Source of the DNA: Whitmania pigra
Lineage: Eukaryota > Annelida > Clitellata > Hirudinida > Haemopidae
Length of the DNA stretch: 64,000 bases
Direction: 5' to 3'
Assembly: GCA_021613335.1 (NCBI GenBank)
Contig: JAJTWR010000374.1
Coordinates: forward strand, 326,501 to 390,500
Part shown: piece after piece, positions 24,844 through 38,600 of the stretch
How positions within the stretch are numbered: position 1 is the stretch's first letter
Layout of the letters: every line of letters starts with the position of its first letter
Program-made: the position numbers and the translations under genes
The notes under the pieces: generated by a model
Told to the model about the DNA's origin: nothing
Database searches by the model: none
The model's input: only the letters and a program-made list of their open reading frames with translations

Positions 24844-25560
24844 GGTAATTATTGTTACTTTTTGTTAGCCAAAATATTAATTATATAAATCATGAAAATA
24901 TAAACAAAGATCTAACATAGGAATTATCGCCAATACTGTGGATAAGCAATAAAAGATATAAAAGTAGAATATTAATAAAATAATGCAATTTGAAAAATTT
25001 ACTTAAAACGCACAAATAGTTATAAAATTTAGTATAAGAATCATTATTCGGCACGAATATTACATGAAACATAATAATATAATAAGAGTGACAATTCTTG
25101 TTTTTCAGTCAAAATATACAGTTTTCTTAATATAATGCGCATGGAATGGATCTGCTTTTAGTCACTTTCAGGAGAATGGAGCAGCTCTTCAACAAATTCA
25201 TAAAACATATTTTCTGCTTACCACTCTCAGCTTTCTCGGTCTTGTACCACAGAGAACGAGAAAGCGGTAAGAAGGCATATCAAATATAAATTACATATTT
25301 GTAATGGTTACACTTATTGCAGGTTTATGGTCATGTATGCTAAATTAAAATTTGTAGATGAAAAACTTCAAAACGTTTTAGTAATTATTTCTAAGTGATG
25401 GAGCGGCCGAAGAAGTGATTAATTAGAAATAATGTTTAATGTTCTTGGTTTTTGGGACTTTTTGCGGTTGAAAAAAAAACAGTTCTAGTTTGTTTACGTT
25501 TGTTACGCTCGGCGTCAGTGTATGTCTTATTGAAATTTCAAATTTTGCTCTTTTGTCAAT
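24844..25560. promoter_or_regulatory. Divergent interval between INTS14 and the ZMYM-like gene
   Basis: The two start codons face away from each other about 720 bp apart, so a shared bidirectional promoter is likely. The segment 25141-25270 could be a 5' non-coding exon of the plus-strand gene. No specific promoter motif was identified. Confidence 0.4.
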
Positions 25561-28500
25561 ATGGGGTCTGATAAGGTTCTCTTCATTTTTACTAATTACA
25601 ATCTAATTAGCTTTAGCAACATCTAGAAGAACATCTTGAATTTATTAAGCTGTTACTAGTTTATGACATTACTTATTAATTTTGTGGATCGCATTTAGTG
25701 ACAGCTTAACCAAAACCATTTGTTAAATTAACATGTATATTAACTTATATGACAAGCAGGGAAAACGATCATAAATTATTCTTTAAGCTTATATGGGGAT
25801 AGACTGAAGTTAAGACTTCTTAACTAATAGCGCAACGTCTACTGACTTTATAATCATCCAGTTCTTTTATAAGCTGCACATGACTTTCATCATATAGAGT
25901 TCTCATAAAAATCATTGGAGTCAAATTAAAACCACACCAAACTTTAAGCAATGTGTTAATAGCATAATATTAACTAACAACTAATTGCTTATATAATAAC
26001 TAATAATAGACTAATGATTAATATAAAAGCTTAATGCAAGGTCAATTCTATAATTTTTTTGTTTATGTATTGCAAAGTTGTACTCCAAAATTTATCATCA
26101 AATTTTTATGTCTAATAAGAGTAATTTATTTAAGGTTTAATTCATTTTAAAAGACGATTTATAAGTATTTTTATTTGTAAACATTCACAGGCTGGAAACC
26201 CAAGTCACGATAACAAAGAACTTGAGAAGAAGCTTGATAATGTCGTTGAAAACAATCAACTTCAAGAGATGAACAGAACATCAGGAGAAGGAATGCACGA
26301 CTTAAAAGGTGTCATGAACACTGGATGTTCTAATGGCTGTAGCGTGCTTTCTCTGGGTAAGTATTATTTTAGAAAATTACAAAATTCACTTTTAAAAAGC
26401 ATATTTTGTTTGATAAATTGTATGACAGATAAGCTATAATAATATTGTTATTATTATCGTTTGTACATTTCTTAACTATTTGAAAGCAATGTTTGTTGTC
26501 ACTTTCGTTGAGTCTCGTCTTGTTTCATTGTTTAACATAAGATTGCAAATAAATTTAAATATTTTTCTAACTGTATTAATAATAATGTCATAGCATGGCT
26601 TTTATTTTCCCATGCATTCATGCATTTTGAAATTTCGTTGGTAAAACAAATATTAACTAATCTATTAAATTCATATTGTTTAAATAAATTACAATGCATG
26701 ATTTATTTCTTGATTATTGTCTTATTTTCACTTTATCTGATTTTAACTTAAAACACATGAATTACTTTAAAGATGAAAAATCTGAAGACCAAGGTTCGGA
26801 ACAAGTGATCGCTGCAAAATCTTCGAATAACGTCGAGCCAAACGTTCCAAGATCCGATCTGCAGGTATGTGAATTTTGTTTATTATTATTATTATTATTA
26901 TTATCATTACTATTTTATTTTAAGAATTTGGTTTGATTTTAACATTAAAAGGCTGACTTTAAAGAGGATAATAAAGATAAATTTGAAAATGTTCAGGAAA
27001 GCGTTAACAAAGGTAACCCCTTTAAAAGTTTTATTTTAAATTATAATGATCCACAAGTGTTAGCCTTGCATTGCTTAATGTTTTCTACATAACTTTACAG
27101 ACGAGATCCTAACGAGAAATCAGTGTGCAGGTTGCGAAAATTTCACAAGATGCAAATATAGCGTCATGAGCAAAAACGAAAAGCAATATTTGTGCAGCAG
27201 AAGTTGTTTTGAGAATTTTAAAAATGCAACCACAACGACGAGCTTTCCAAAAGATGGCCACGAAGCAAAACAAAAACTAGTGAGTCGTTCGAGAGTTTTT
27301 TAATTTTTGTGTCGCAGGCCTGCCCATCATATCATTTGTATCAGAATGTATCATTTTGACTTCTTAAAGCTCGCATCAGACCAAAGCCTCGAAAGACGTA
27401 AAACTTGCATCACTTGTGGAAACCAGATTTTAGGAAAAGCGAGCTCTTCGTCGATCGCTGAAGGATTCAGAAATTTCTGCAACAAAGCCTGCAGTGCAAG
27501 ATATCAGAAGTTCTTCGCCAAAGACGGAGGCTCCGAGTATTCAGAATCGGTCCGGAATTCAATTAATTTCATAAATTCATTTTATTTCTCGATTTATTTT
27601 TTTATTTCATTTACTTAACTCGTTCAGACATTTCACGGGGCTACGTGCGTCGATGAGAAGTGCATCATGTGCGGAGCGGCAGTGAAAGATGACGTTCATA
27701 AAATACGTTACGGAGAGTTGCAGTACAACTTCTGCTCGCTGACCTGCATCAACACTTTCAAGGTGAAAATAAATAATGCGCATCAACAGTGTTTCTTCAT
27801 TTAACCGTAATCATCTTGTTATGAAGCAGATGTTATTAAATAATCACATTGCTGTGGAGCGAATGTTAGTAATTAATTATCTCGTTATGAAGAAGATATT
27901 AATAAATAATAATTATGAAATTCCAAGTCTTCAGGTTATTAATCTTAATTTTTTTTCCAGGCAAAGAATGAAACCGTTCAGGAATGTTTTTGGTGCCACG
28001 ACGAGAGACCAATTTTCGATATGCTTCATTGTGAATCAACGGAGGATTCTCACAGGAGATTCTGTAGCTTAACCTGTCTCTCGTTGTACCGGCTGAAGCA
28101 GCATTCGCATCTGAGCCACCTGCTTCGCTGCGATAATTGCCAGAAGTCTCAACCGGCCTATTACCATGTAAAAATGAGTGATTCTTCGATCAGGAGTTTC
28201 TGCTGTTACGCTTGCGTAAAAGCCTTTCGCAATAAATTCAAGGTTCAAACCATCACCTCGGACGCCAAGAACCAGAAACAGATCACGAGTTGTGAAAATG
28301 AAACTCCAAGATCCACTCCAGTAAATTCTTGACATTCTATGTTATCAGAATTATTTGTCAACCTAAGTTATTATTATTGTTATTATTATTTTTCTTTATT
28401 TCTGTATTTTTCATCAGGAGGTGGTTGTAATCAAACAACTACAACAAGCTTCAAAACTCAAAAGTAAATCTCTTCTGTGCAAGCCCGTGCTGGACAAGTG

Positions 28501-30731
28501 TAGTGTTCGCAGACCTCAAATGGACAGCAGAGCTACACAGACTGGTCGGTTGAATCACGTCGACATTTTCATTTTTTACTCAGCACGGTTCAACGGCATT
28601 TGGTGAAGAAGTTGATTGATTCTTTCAGACGAAGACATGGAGCACAAAGTCATCGTGCCCTGTCCCGTTCCTACGGTCGTGCCGAGTCTTTTGCATCCTC
28701 TGCCGCCACCGATACCGACCGTCATACCGGTTGTCGTGCCAGTTCCATATTTCGTTCAACCGCAAAGAAACTCCTCTGCAAACATCCTCAAGAAACCTAA
28801 GGTTCGGAGGTTTTGTAGATTTCAATTTCAGGTTTAACTCGGTTTTCATCGAATTTAAAAGGAGTTTCGAAATGACGTTCCTTCTGGCGATTACGAAGTC
28901 GATCCGGCATCAGAGGCGGTTAATCCAGCGGAGGTCGAGGGCAGTGACGAAGGCAATGCGGATCAGTCAGGTAGAATGTCGATTGTAAAGGCCATCGTAT
29001 CAGAACATTCTAAGATCTTTATAAATTAAATCGTTACAACTTTTAAGAGCCTGGAGAGGACATGCTGCAAATTGCTTTGAGGATGGCTAATGAAATGACT
29101 CAGGAGGATCAATTCATCGATCTTGAAAATGCCGCCGTACAAGGTTTTCAATTTGCTTTTATCAATTCTTAACTACAATTCAGAATCTAGGGAATGATCT
29201 TGTTTCTTATTGCAGCAGATGTCAAAAAAGACAATAAAAGCGTAACAATTGCACTACAACAAACAGATGAGCAATCCGTAGCTCAAGCCATCCAGAAAAA
29301 CGACGTCGACAAAGGAAGAGAAAGCACGAACGTTGATGTTTTTAAGGAGAACGTCAGTGGAATTAAGAGACACAGAACCGAAGAGCAGAGAGCAGATGGT
29401 GCGAACGAACAAACTCAAAATCCAAAGTCTCTCTTTCCAGGATTTTCTACTGACAACATCTTTGCTTTGAAGTTCTCTTACGGTGTTAATGCTTATAAGC
29501 ATTGGGTTTTGAACAAAAATGCAGCTATCGAGTCATCGTCGAAGAAGATTCTGTCGAAATCCTTATTCAACAAGGGGCCAAGGCTTTTCAAAGTTGAGCT
29601 CCTTGAAGCTTCGAACGATGAACTCAATCAGTCATTGAGTTATTTTGTTAAAGAGGTCAGAAAGCCCGACGGCGAAGAATACGCTCCCGACAGCATATTG
29701 TATCTTTGCTTAGGTATCTTGTGTCCTGGGTCATTTTGGAATTTAACAAAAACAGATTTAATTATTCTCAAATTTAAAATCAAACAGGCATTCAAGAATA
29801 CCTGCACATGCACGGAAGAGTGGACAATATATTTACCGACGTTACCTACGAGAAATTTTCGAACTCTTTGAATGATGTCCTCATCAGATACGAAGTCAGA
29901 TTAGATTCAGAAGGTGATTTATTTATTTATTTCTTTATTTTTTATCGCTCGTTCGAATATTTAAATTGTAAAGTCATCCTTAAATTTCTAAAGGGTTGCT
30001 CGTGTGTCGTATCGAGGAAGAGCAACTTTGGGAATGTAAACAGCTCGGAGCATATTCTCCGCACATCCTCATCAGCACGCTCGTTTACTTCAACACCAAA
30101 TATTTCCTGCTAAAAACTCCACAGCAGCATGTCAGCCTGTCCTTCCCAAGTATTATCAGGCAATGCAGAAAAACTGCCAACAAAAATGGAAAGAACGTTT
30201 TTCTCAGATATTGCAGCCCTAGTCGTTCGGGTTGTTGTTAAATGCTAATTACTCGACGTAATCGTTGTTCGTCAAACGATTGATGCTTACGCTTATGCTT
30301 TCAGGATCTTCCGAGTCTCATCAGAAAAAAAGAAAGGATGATATTTCACTCCTGGAGCAGTCAGAAAATTTAGAAAATCCCATGAGATGCCCTGTGAAAC
30401 TCTACGAATTTTACATTTCCAAATGGTGAGTCTAATAATAATAATAATAATATAATAATAATCATCATAATCATAAAGAATAATAAATAATAATAATTGT
30501 TGTTAATATCATCCAAAAACTAAGTAGCAAGCGATTTACAATTCCAGCCCTGAAAGCATAAAGAATAGAAGTGATCTGTTTTATTTAATGCCTGAAATGT
30601 CTTGCATACCTGACAGTCCTGTGTGGTATACCTCTCAAGCTTTTAATCTGGAAAATATGTCTAAAATTTTCAATAGACTTCAGGTCGTAAGAGAAATTCA
30701 AGAGGCCATTTTGTCCAACATGATTTCATAA
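25561..30731 (+). CDS. woc/ZMYM2-4-like MYM zinc-finger protein
   Basis: A nuclear chromatin-associated protein of the ZMYM2/3/4-woc family. The first coding exon is tiny (25561-25575, MGSDK), then 26191-26356, 26773-26864, 26952-27012, about 27103-27279 and onward to the stop at 30731. MYM/FCS-type zinc fingers follow in series: CAGCENFTRCKYSV...CSRSCFENF, CITCGNQIL...FCNKACSARY, CIMCGAAV...FCSLTCINTF, CFWCHDE...FCSLTCLSLY and CDNCQKS...FCCYACVKAF. A proline/valine-rich linker (VIPCP-like, around 28640-28780) is typical of the family. The C-terminal half from about 29430 (FALKFSYGVNAYKHWV ... APDSILYLCLGIQEYL, HILISTLVYFNTKYF, VKLYEFYISKCPE, DLFYLMPEMSC, PDSPVWYTSQAF) is the DUF3504 domain, which derives from a Crypton tyrosine recombinase. 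I cannot say which vertebrate paralogue is closest; in a single-copy invertebrate it would be the woc orthologue. Confidence 0.88.
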
Positions 30732-32308
30732 TTTCACCATCTGATTAATATATGGCCTAATAATGTAGCCGTTTAAAGTAATTTGTGTTGCTATTATTAT
30801 TCTGTAAGTTCCCTTAAATAAATTGAAATTAAGCGATGTTTTTTATTGGTTGATTTATAACTTTTAATTGATAACGGAGTGATTTGGTATGAACTTTTGT
30901 GATGTAATGACTAATTAGTTTAAAAGTTGCGAAGCTCGAATGTAGGTTTGTGATAAAGCCTAACCAAAGTGAGCTAAATGTTGGGGCGAAGCTCTCTAAT
31001 ACTGAAGCGTGGCTGGTCTCTGAGTTGTCGAAATCGGATCTGCTTGAGAAACATAAGAGACGGAGGGTTAAGCAGACCACATAAATGTGGAAGGAGGAAC
31101 CAATCCTTTACTATTATTCAGTTCATATTTTAACAGCACTGCATACACTTTCAGAAGCCATAAATCTAGAATCTAAACAAACTCTCCAAAGCAATCGCAC
31201 ACGAAAAATAAACTAATAAAAATTTGTTAAATTATTAATTGTGATTAATAAATATCAATAACATTCGTTAAATTAATTAATTAATTAATGTTGATTAACA
31301 ATTATTAAATTAATATTCCACACAAAACCATCACCAAAGTCCAAAACATTTTCTAAGGTTGTGTCACCTTCATGCAGCCGTCTGCATAGGGATGTGCGAT
31401 CCTGGAATGTGAAAAAAATTATAAATAATAAGTATGAGAGATTTTTAGCTCCCCAGCTAACAAATTGCTGCATAAATTCCTGACAGCTATACAATACTTC
31501 CTTAGTAATTTAAAAGGCAGCATGAGTATACGAAAATAACTTAAATCGCTTAAAATTAAGGATGACGTGAAAAGGTTATGCCGCAAAAGTTGGATCTCAA
31601 TACTCCTTACCTACTTTAATACTTTGGTTCATGATGTCATTGTTTACAAACAAATGGGTCTGAGATGATGAACATTGTGATAAACAGACTCGATGTTTTT
31701 TCTGTTTTTGAGCTATTTTTTGTCGACTGGGCAAGCCATATCAATAAGTAATTTACTTTGACAAAGTTTGGATGTTTACTTTTAATCTAAGCCGTTTAAA
31801 AGTATTAATGCCAATATAATAACATTTCTTTCCACGTACTTAGAAATAAGATAGTGTCTATCTTATTAACCACGACACTTACAAAAAAGTAAAGCACGAA
31901 TGCCAAACAATTGCGCGGATATAATATGTATAAATATGATTGATCTTTTGAATGAATTTAATTCGTATTATACTTTGCGGGACCTACGAGAGGGGGCATA
32001 ACATGGGAACCCATGGCCGCTCTGCCTAATTAGGACCAGAAATTTTTGTCGGCGGTCGTACATACAAGCTTTGATTTTTGAAAGGGAAATGCATGATAAT
32101 TACGATGATCATGCCCGTTATTGTAATTAATTTTCGAAGTTGACCCTAAGTTTTATCTAAAAGACATTAGCTTTAATTCTCCATTAGATTACCTCTTTAA
32201 ATGTCGTATTCCTATCACCTTTGGTTCAAAGCTAAGCATTTCCATTAGTATAGGTATGATTGACTTTTAAATCGATACTAATTTTGTAATCTTTTGTAAT
32301 TTCGAAAG
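30732..32308. other. Intergenic stretch with weak minus-strand exon candidates
   Basis: Two minus-strand segments look somewhat exon-like. About 31405-31285 follows a TTCCAG acceptor and reads DRTSLCRRLHEGDTTLENVL. About 31043-30975 follows a TCAAG acceptor and reads QIRFRQLRDQPRFSIRELRP to a stop. Neither is recognised, and no complete model could be built. The signal-peptide exon of the basigin-like gene should also lie here but was not found. Confidence 0.25.
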
Positions 32309-33506
32309 ACGTAACGAATGGAATTTTCTATTCCCCAACTCATAAAATGCCTGTTTTATCGTGCCACATCGAGGAGACTGACAATGTGATATTTGATTGG
32401 TCGGCCAGGGGTTTTTCCATTACTTCGAGATACGTTCAGGTTGTTTCGACTGAATCAAGTACAAGCCTCGAATTTATATTTGTTGGTATGACTGTTTTTA
32501 AACATTTCAAGTCCGTACTCTCGACATTTGTGAATGAACCAGAGTTTTTTGTCTCAAACAGATGACAGCATGTTGGGAGATATATACAAGTGTTTGGTTT
32601 TCAATCAGCATAAAATTCTTTTGGGGTCAAAAAAGGTGACTTTATATGGTTAGCAGTTTCTCAAATCTAATTCATTTGCTCAAGACTTTGTGGGAAAGTC
32701 ACACAATTTAATGTACAACTTGTGACAATGTAATGCTATTTATCAAATACATACCTATTAAGGTAGTAAGGAGTGCACCTCGAAACAATGGCATTTAAGT
32801 TTTAGTTTACGGAAATGTATAAATTCTTACACAAAGAATTTAAAACAGTCATAACAGTTCTTAATAAATTGTAAAATTGCTTTTAGCCAAACCACAAGTA
32901 TCAATTAAAATGCAAGAAAATTCTATATACGCCTGGCAACATTCCGATGTCATAATGGTTTGTACTTTCTGGGGTAACCCTTTCCCTAAATCAAGATGGG
33001 CTACCAAAACTATCGATTACTTGAATGATAAGTCAGAAAAATTAACTCCCTACAAAAGCTCAATGACATTTATACTGAAGAATGTAACCAGAGCCAATAC
33101 CGGGGTTTACATTTGTCAGTCCGTCAATAGTATAGGTGACACTCATCTTGCTTGCAATCTCAGGGTCAGAGGTATGTTTACGTTTCGTTCTAGATAAATT
33201 TTATTCAATGCGTAATTTGAACTTAATAGAATCCTTCTTGTAATAGTAAGTTAAAATCGTAAATAATTAATTGCCAATTACAACAAAATATCCTTAGCTC
33301 ATGCCTTAACCAAGTTTAATAACGCGTTGACGGTTTTTAAACTGCGATAATTACATATCATAGATATTTTCTTATTTTCAGATTACTTGTCGTGGGGAAT
33401 TCCTCTTGCAATAACCTTGGGGGAGTTCTTAATAATCGTGACAGTAATATTGACCAGTAAGGGGTGGAAAAAGTGGATGGGCAAAGATAAAGGAAGGCAT
33501 CATTAG
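32309..33506 (+). CDS. Basigin-like two-Ig transmembrane protein (5' end missing)
   Basis: Basigin/embigin/neuroplastin proteins have Ig domains and one TM helix, and chaperone monocarboxylate transporters to the surface. Four coding exons are visible. Exon 1 follows an AG at 32308 (TNGIFYSPTHKMPVLSCHIE...VIFDW). The second starts near 32563 (DDSMLGDIYKCLVFNQ). The third starts near 32886 (KPQVSIKMQENSI, VIMVCTFWGNPFPKSRW, ANTGVYICQSVNSIGDT). The last runs from about 33382 to 33506. The two Ig domains show the usual C...W...Y.C pattern. The TM helix GIPLAITLGEFLIIVTVIL contains the family's hallmark buried Glu, followed by a basic tail (KGWKKWMGKDKGRHH). No signal peptide is in these exons and exon 1 begins mid-codon, so at least one upstream exon is unplaced. 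An ATG at 32347 is internal to domain 1 and unlikely to be the start. Confidence 0.7.
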
Positions 33507-34104
33507 AATTCATTAAACTCTCTACTGATTTTTGACTAATACATTTTTCAAGTATTTTGCATGTTATCCATTCTGTCTGCACCATTAATATTAATAATAT
33601 TAATAATATTAACCCTAGAAATTCTAACTTCGGAAGCGTTCAGATTCTTCTTGCAATTAGGTATAATATATATATACGTATTTATGCCACGGGTAATAAT
33701 GCCGCTTTCAACACTACTTTATAAAACGTTTAAAAGTTGTTCGATGCAAGAAGATATGAAATTTGAAGATGTTTTCAAGGCTACATAAAATAGTGGTCAA
33801 AAGGATAGACCAATTGATTACTATGAGCATGAACCAGAAACTAGTTCAATTCCAAACATGTGAAAAATATTAAGTTAGATGTTTTAAGAAGATGTTATGC
33901 AAAGGAAGACTAACAATTCATTTCACCGGACGAATTAATCAAGGACAAATATCTCCTAGAGAGCATTATCACATTAGATGTTGAATTTACTTTCAACTAA
34001 GGCATTTAAGTTCTTCAAAGTACTTAATATGTCTTGAAGTCTTTAGGAACTATGAACAGTTTCTAAAAAGCACCAATTTCTCTAAACATTTCTCGTCGAT
34101 AAAT

Positions 34105-35692
34105 TCATCTGAAGGGCGTGTAACGAGTAAAATTCTGAAGAGCTGAAGAGACATCGTTTTGGGAAGTCCTCGTCATGTATGGATCGACCACATCCGAGGT
34201 TGGAAATTGACCAGGGCAGAAGGTAGCGTTCAAACTGGTGTCCGAGTTCAAACTTGGATGATAAGAGTAATATTCCAGGGAAGTGGTGCCGTAGTGAAAA
34301 CACGAGGGCACGTCAGTGTAACTTAAACTCGATCCTCCAAAGCCATTGGCAAAGAGAACGGAATCCTGGCAGCAATTTTGAAATTCTCTGATTTGATTTT
34401 TAGCAAAGTTTGGACCCCCTAAAAGTACAGAGGACGAAAAATATTTTCCTTGACTTAGAGTTTCTAGAGAAGATTCGGATGCCAGGGATGAAAAGTAGTG
34501 CGATAAAGGCAAGTGAGAGTTTGAGTCCAAAGATTGTTTGATATACTGTCCCTCTTTTTTAGAAATTCTATCGTTGCAAGATGTGGTCGTCACTCTGCTC
34601 GTGTCGCCATCTGAAGCATTTGGAGGAAGAAATGTTTCGCGCCAAAAGTATGATTCCGGTTGTAAATGTTTTGCCACTTTATTGTCACCTTTGGAGCCAG
34701 TTTTTAGGTCTTCCAAAGCCGACTTGTGATCAGAATCTGTTTTCATTTCTAAATGACGAATCAAATAAGCCTCTTTAGAAAAGATCTTCTTACAAACTCG
34801 GCATTCTATGCCATTCGTGGGATTGTTTTGCTTATCAGCGTGACTGGACATGTGTTTGACGTAACCTGTACGATGAATATATCTCTTATTGCAAACTGAG
34901 CACAAAAAGGGATTGTCTTTCGTCGACGTCGTATCAGCTGCCAGAAAATTCGAAAGTGGTAAACCTCCTGAGAAAACTTTCCAGTATTCTGGATGGTACT
35001 TGTGCATGTGTTTGAAAAAACGCTGGTCGTTCGCACACTGTTTTTCGCAAATTTGGCAGGTTAAATCGTGTGGCTTCGGTAGAAAACCTGCTTCCTGGGT
35101 GAATTTAGAAAATACTTTTTTTAGATATAACTTTAGGAATTTTTAGAATTTAAGTTTCTATAAGATTACGCTTTTCCTCGGAACAAATTCGCCTTTTTGA
35201 GAAGAATTCTTGCAACTGAGGCTGTGACCTTTAAGGTGCTGCTGAAGGCTTGATAGTTGTCGGAACGCCTTTGTACAACCCCCTATGATACATCGATAGG
35301 GTCTTTCACCTAGAATGGATCCACAAAACGTTTACAATATTTTTCATTTCTCTACTTCGGTAACCGATCGAAAATCAGACGAACATCAGACATCGATGTA
35401 AACCCGATGTAACTCATCTGCTTCATTTGACTTGACACAATTCTAACGAAAAAAAGTATAATTTACCTGTGTGAATCCTCTGATGCTGTTGAAGATGGGA
35501 CAACTGCTTGAACGATTTATCGCAGTATGCGCACGAAAATTTTCTCAAATTACTGTGAACGAGACTGTGCTGTAGAAGCTGCTGAGAGGTGGGGAACGAT
35601 TTCATGCATTTCTGACATCTTTGACTTTTTTCGACGAATAGTTCACTATCGGAAGGTTTAATCGAAGTTTTGCTTACGTTCAAGAACTCCAT
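34105..35692 (-). CDS. C2H2 zinc-finger factor, lin-29/rotund/ZNF362-384-like
   Basis: A predicted DNA-binding transcription factor. Exons 35692-35467, 35309-35170 and 35094-34105 give 451 residues in phase. Fingers in order: CQKCMKSFPTSQQLLQHSLVH, CAYCDKSFKQLSHLQQHQRIH (linker TGERPY), a CIIGGCTKAFRQLSSLQQH finger with the expanded CxxxxC spacing, CQICEKQCANDQRFFKHMHK, CSVCNKRYIHRTGYVKHMSSH and CRVCKKIFSKEAYLIRHLEM. The order KQLSHLQQH, then QLSSLQQH with five-residue Cys spacing, is the signature of the lin-29/rotund/squeeze/ZNF362 family. A long Ser-rich tail follows (PPNASDGDTSR to TRYTPFR). The first finger pair is linked by HSNLRKFS rather than TGEKP. Compared with lin-29/ZNF362, fingers four to six are more divergent. 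Start 35692 is the first Met in the open frame and not confirmed by homology. Confidence 0.82.
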
Positions 35693-38600
35693 TTCAGCGG
35701 AAGGCTACATACTTTTTTACTTCGTCCTCGCTAAACAATCGAACAACTACATCGAACTCGCCCAATTCATGAATAAGGTTTTGAAAAAATCTACCAATCC
35801 TTTATAGCGTGCTTTCGAGTGCCGGAGTAATATATAAAGTGTCTTGTAATGAGACCAAGATAATTGGAAGCCTTCATATCGTTCTCAAATTTCAGGCTGG
35901 TGAACTTTTTTTCGAGTTTAATGTCATTAATTTCATGTCTTGAGAAGAAGAACTCGGTGCTTAAAAATTGAGTGTGCTTAGTAGGTTCATCGGAGACAGG
36001 CCTACAGAGTATGGATCAGATGATTTATGGAGAGATTACTAATCCACAATGTGTCGAGATCACACTATAAGGGTCATACAAATACAGTATTCCGATTACG
36101 ATTCTAAACTGAGTATTTCACACAAGTCCATGAGGCGAGCACTAATTTCTCAATACGATCAGCTACACGTGCAAACGTTGTACGAACCTACTGCATAATA
36201 AAAAAAAAGTGATTGATGAAAGGTTGAACAAAAAAGTCCAATAAATTTTAGCTGTCATTTCTTTAGACTCTGAGCAATTGTCATTAAAGAGTGGAGGATG
36301 GTTTCATGAATAAAAGTTGTTAATCAAATCGTACACAAGAGGGCTCATTTGAGTGCTATCATGAAAAGGCTTTCTATTGTTTAAAAACAGCCAGGGTTTG
36401 AGTACGTGTCTGCGTATAAATTTCTTGTACTCAATAAAGGACCTTGAAAATGTCAAAGCTCTGAAATATTATCAATGGAAATACCATAATATTCCTCTCT
36501 GGAATATTAAAAAATTAATTCACGGTAACTGTGTATGCATTAAAAGTTGTATTAATAGTTAGTTATTTAATTTAGTTAAAGATGAGTTAATAAATATATT
36601 TATTATATAAATATTTGTCAACATTTTAAATAACCTTTAGCATAAAATTATTGTCCAAAATCTTTATGAAGTTCAAAGGTTAAATCTGTGTCAAAATATT
36701 AATGAATGCAATTTTAGCCCCAAGCCCTTTCTATCCAGAATATCTTTCTAACCCATGTGTACTTAGTGCTTAAAGTATAATCAGTTAAATAAATTATCAA
36801 TTAAGCAATTAAGATTAAGAAAATGTCTAAATGACTAAAACGATCAATAAATAACAAATAACCAACATTCATTAATAAATTATTTTTAGTTAATAATGTG
36901 GAAGAATGTTGTTACAAAATGAGTCTCATAGGCTCTCTTGGCTGGAAATGATAAACTTCCTTTAGCAGCTGAATTAACATAAAATAACAATTATATTGTT
37001 ATTCAGACGTTCATTTGCACGTTTTAAATAATTCGATAAAACTATTATTTTTACAATAAGTTTATTAATAAATTTCAAATTGAATTTTCAATAATTAATG
37101 TTAATTTTAATGTTAGGATTTATTATTAAATTGTGCTGTTCTTGTTTTATCGGACACATCCATAACACATTGACGATGTTATCTATAACGTTAAGTTTAA
37201 TAAAAAAAATATGAAGAGTTAGAATTTACACTTTTATTATTACTAAATGTATATTTTAATTCAAACGGTGTTTTAAAATTTAATAAAACGTTTTAGTGAT
37301 GAGACACTTATAATTTTTAAAGGATGCTATTTAAAGGAACGTTTTCAGTTTTACTAAAATTTAAAAAATGTTAAACTGAGAATATATCGGCTCAAATCAA
37401 GAAACTGTTCTATCCTCCAATTTCGGTTGAATTTCGTGTGATAGCAATTAAAATGGCATCGGTGAACGTGCCAAAATGTTCCCAGGACAAATGTCTCATT
37501 ATTTTGCTATTTCTACCGGCACATCAGTATTATTGGTAATGTTTAATGAATACAGAAGAAATGCGGGTTATGTTCGTTTTTAAAATTCGAAGAAAGCAAT
37601 GTACTTTAATTACTATAATTGCCATTTTTTGTAAACTATTTTGTCGTATTAATTGAAGAACATGTGAAATTTAACCTTTGTTTGAATGAGACATTTTTTG
37701 AAGTTGTTTGAATAAAAAGGACTTTCGCATTACCACATTAACAGGTGCAAATCTATTCAGACATCCTGCCAGTCGAAAAATGGCAATGGACTTAATGCTA
37801 TGAACACGTTCTAGCATTAGATTTTTAAGCTATTTTCAGGTTTAGGTTCTATGATATATTTTAGGTAAAGTAATTTTAAGTGTAAAAAGTTTCTAAATTC
37901 AAGTAAATAGTATGCAGATATATTTTAGGGGTTATTAAGAAAATCGCTCTTGTTTCGAAAGTGAATTGGGGTCAGAAGATGATAAAATGTGTCACCAATC
38001 TTGCATTATCAATTTCAAGTAATGCGGAATTTCGACCATCAACTTTGAGATGCTATATCTTGTTTCAAGAAAATCCGTAATGACATAAGAATTTAGACAC
38101 CAAGGTGGAATTTTACCAATTTTCGAGCTTATAATTTTAAGGTTCGATAGGTGGGATGACAAATTCTCGAACGGCTTTTTTGGGTGAGGGTGGAGGGTGT
38201 TTGGTCTTTCAAGCAAGCAAATGTAAAACTTCTCGAAATTCTGATCCTAACCGACCACTACATTTACTAGAAAAAGTCCGATGAATAAGCGAAGCATGGT
38301 TAAATTCGTTTCAATTTTTGTAGTTCTCTAAATCATTTTCATGGAAGTATTTCTACATTGTTGGCTTAAATCAAAAAAGCAAGTATTCTAATTTTGAATT
38401 TTTGACATTTTGACTAATGTAAAAATTAATGTTCTAATTAGGTGGGTGTTTAGCTGCGTTTCTCTATTTCTCATTTGCGAGTGTGGCGGATCTAGAACAC
38501 TTTGGCGGAGAGCCACAGTCTGGAAAAAGTGGACTTAGGGAAGGGACAATAATGCTACCAAAACTTTTCGTCCAAAGTGTCAAGTTATTGAAATAATTTA

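Noticed and set aside
28600..28837. Alternative frames over the Pro/Val-rich linker exon
   Set aside because: Only the frame reading VIVPCPVPTVVPSLLHPLP matches ZMYM proteins and agrees with neighbouring phases.
37459..37540. 27-codon frame starting MASVNVPKCSQDK
   Set aside because: Isolated in a gene-poor region with no splice context or recognisable similarity.
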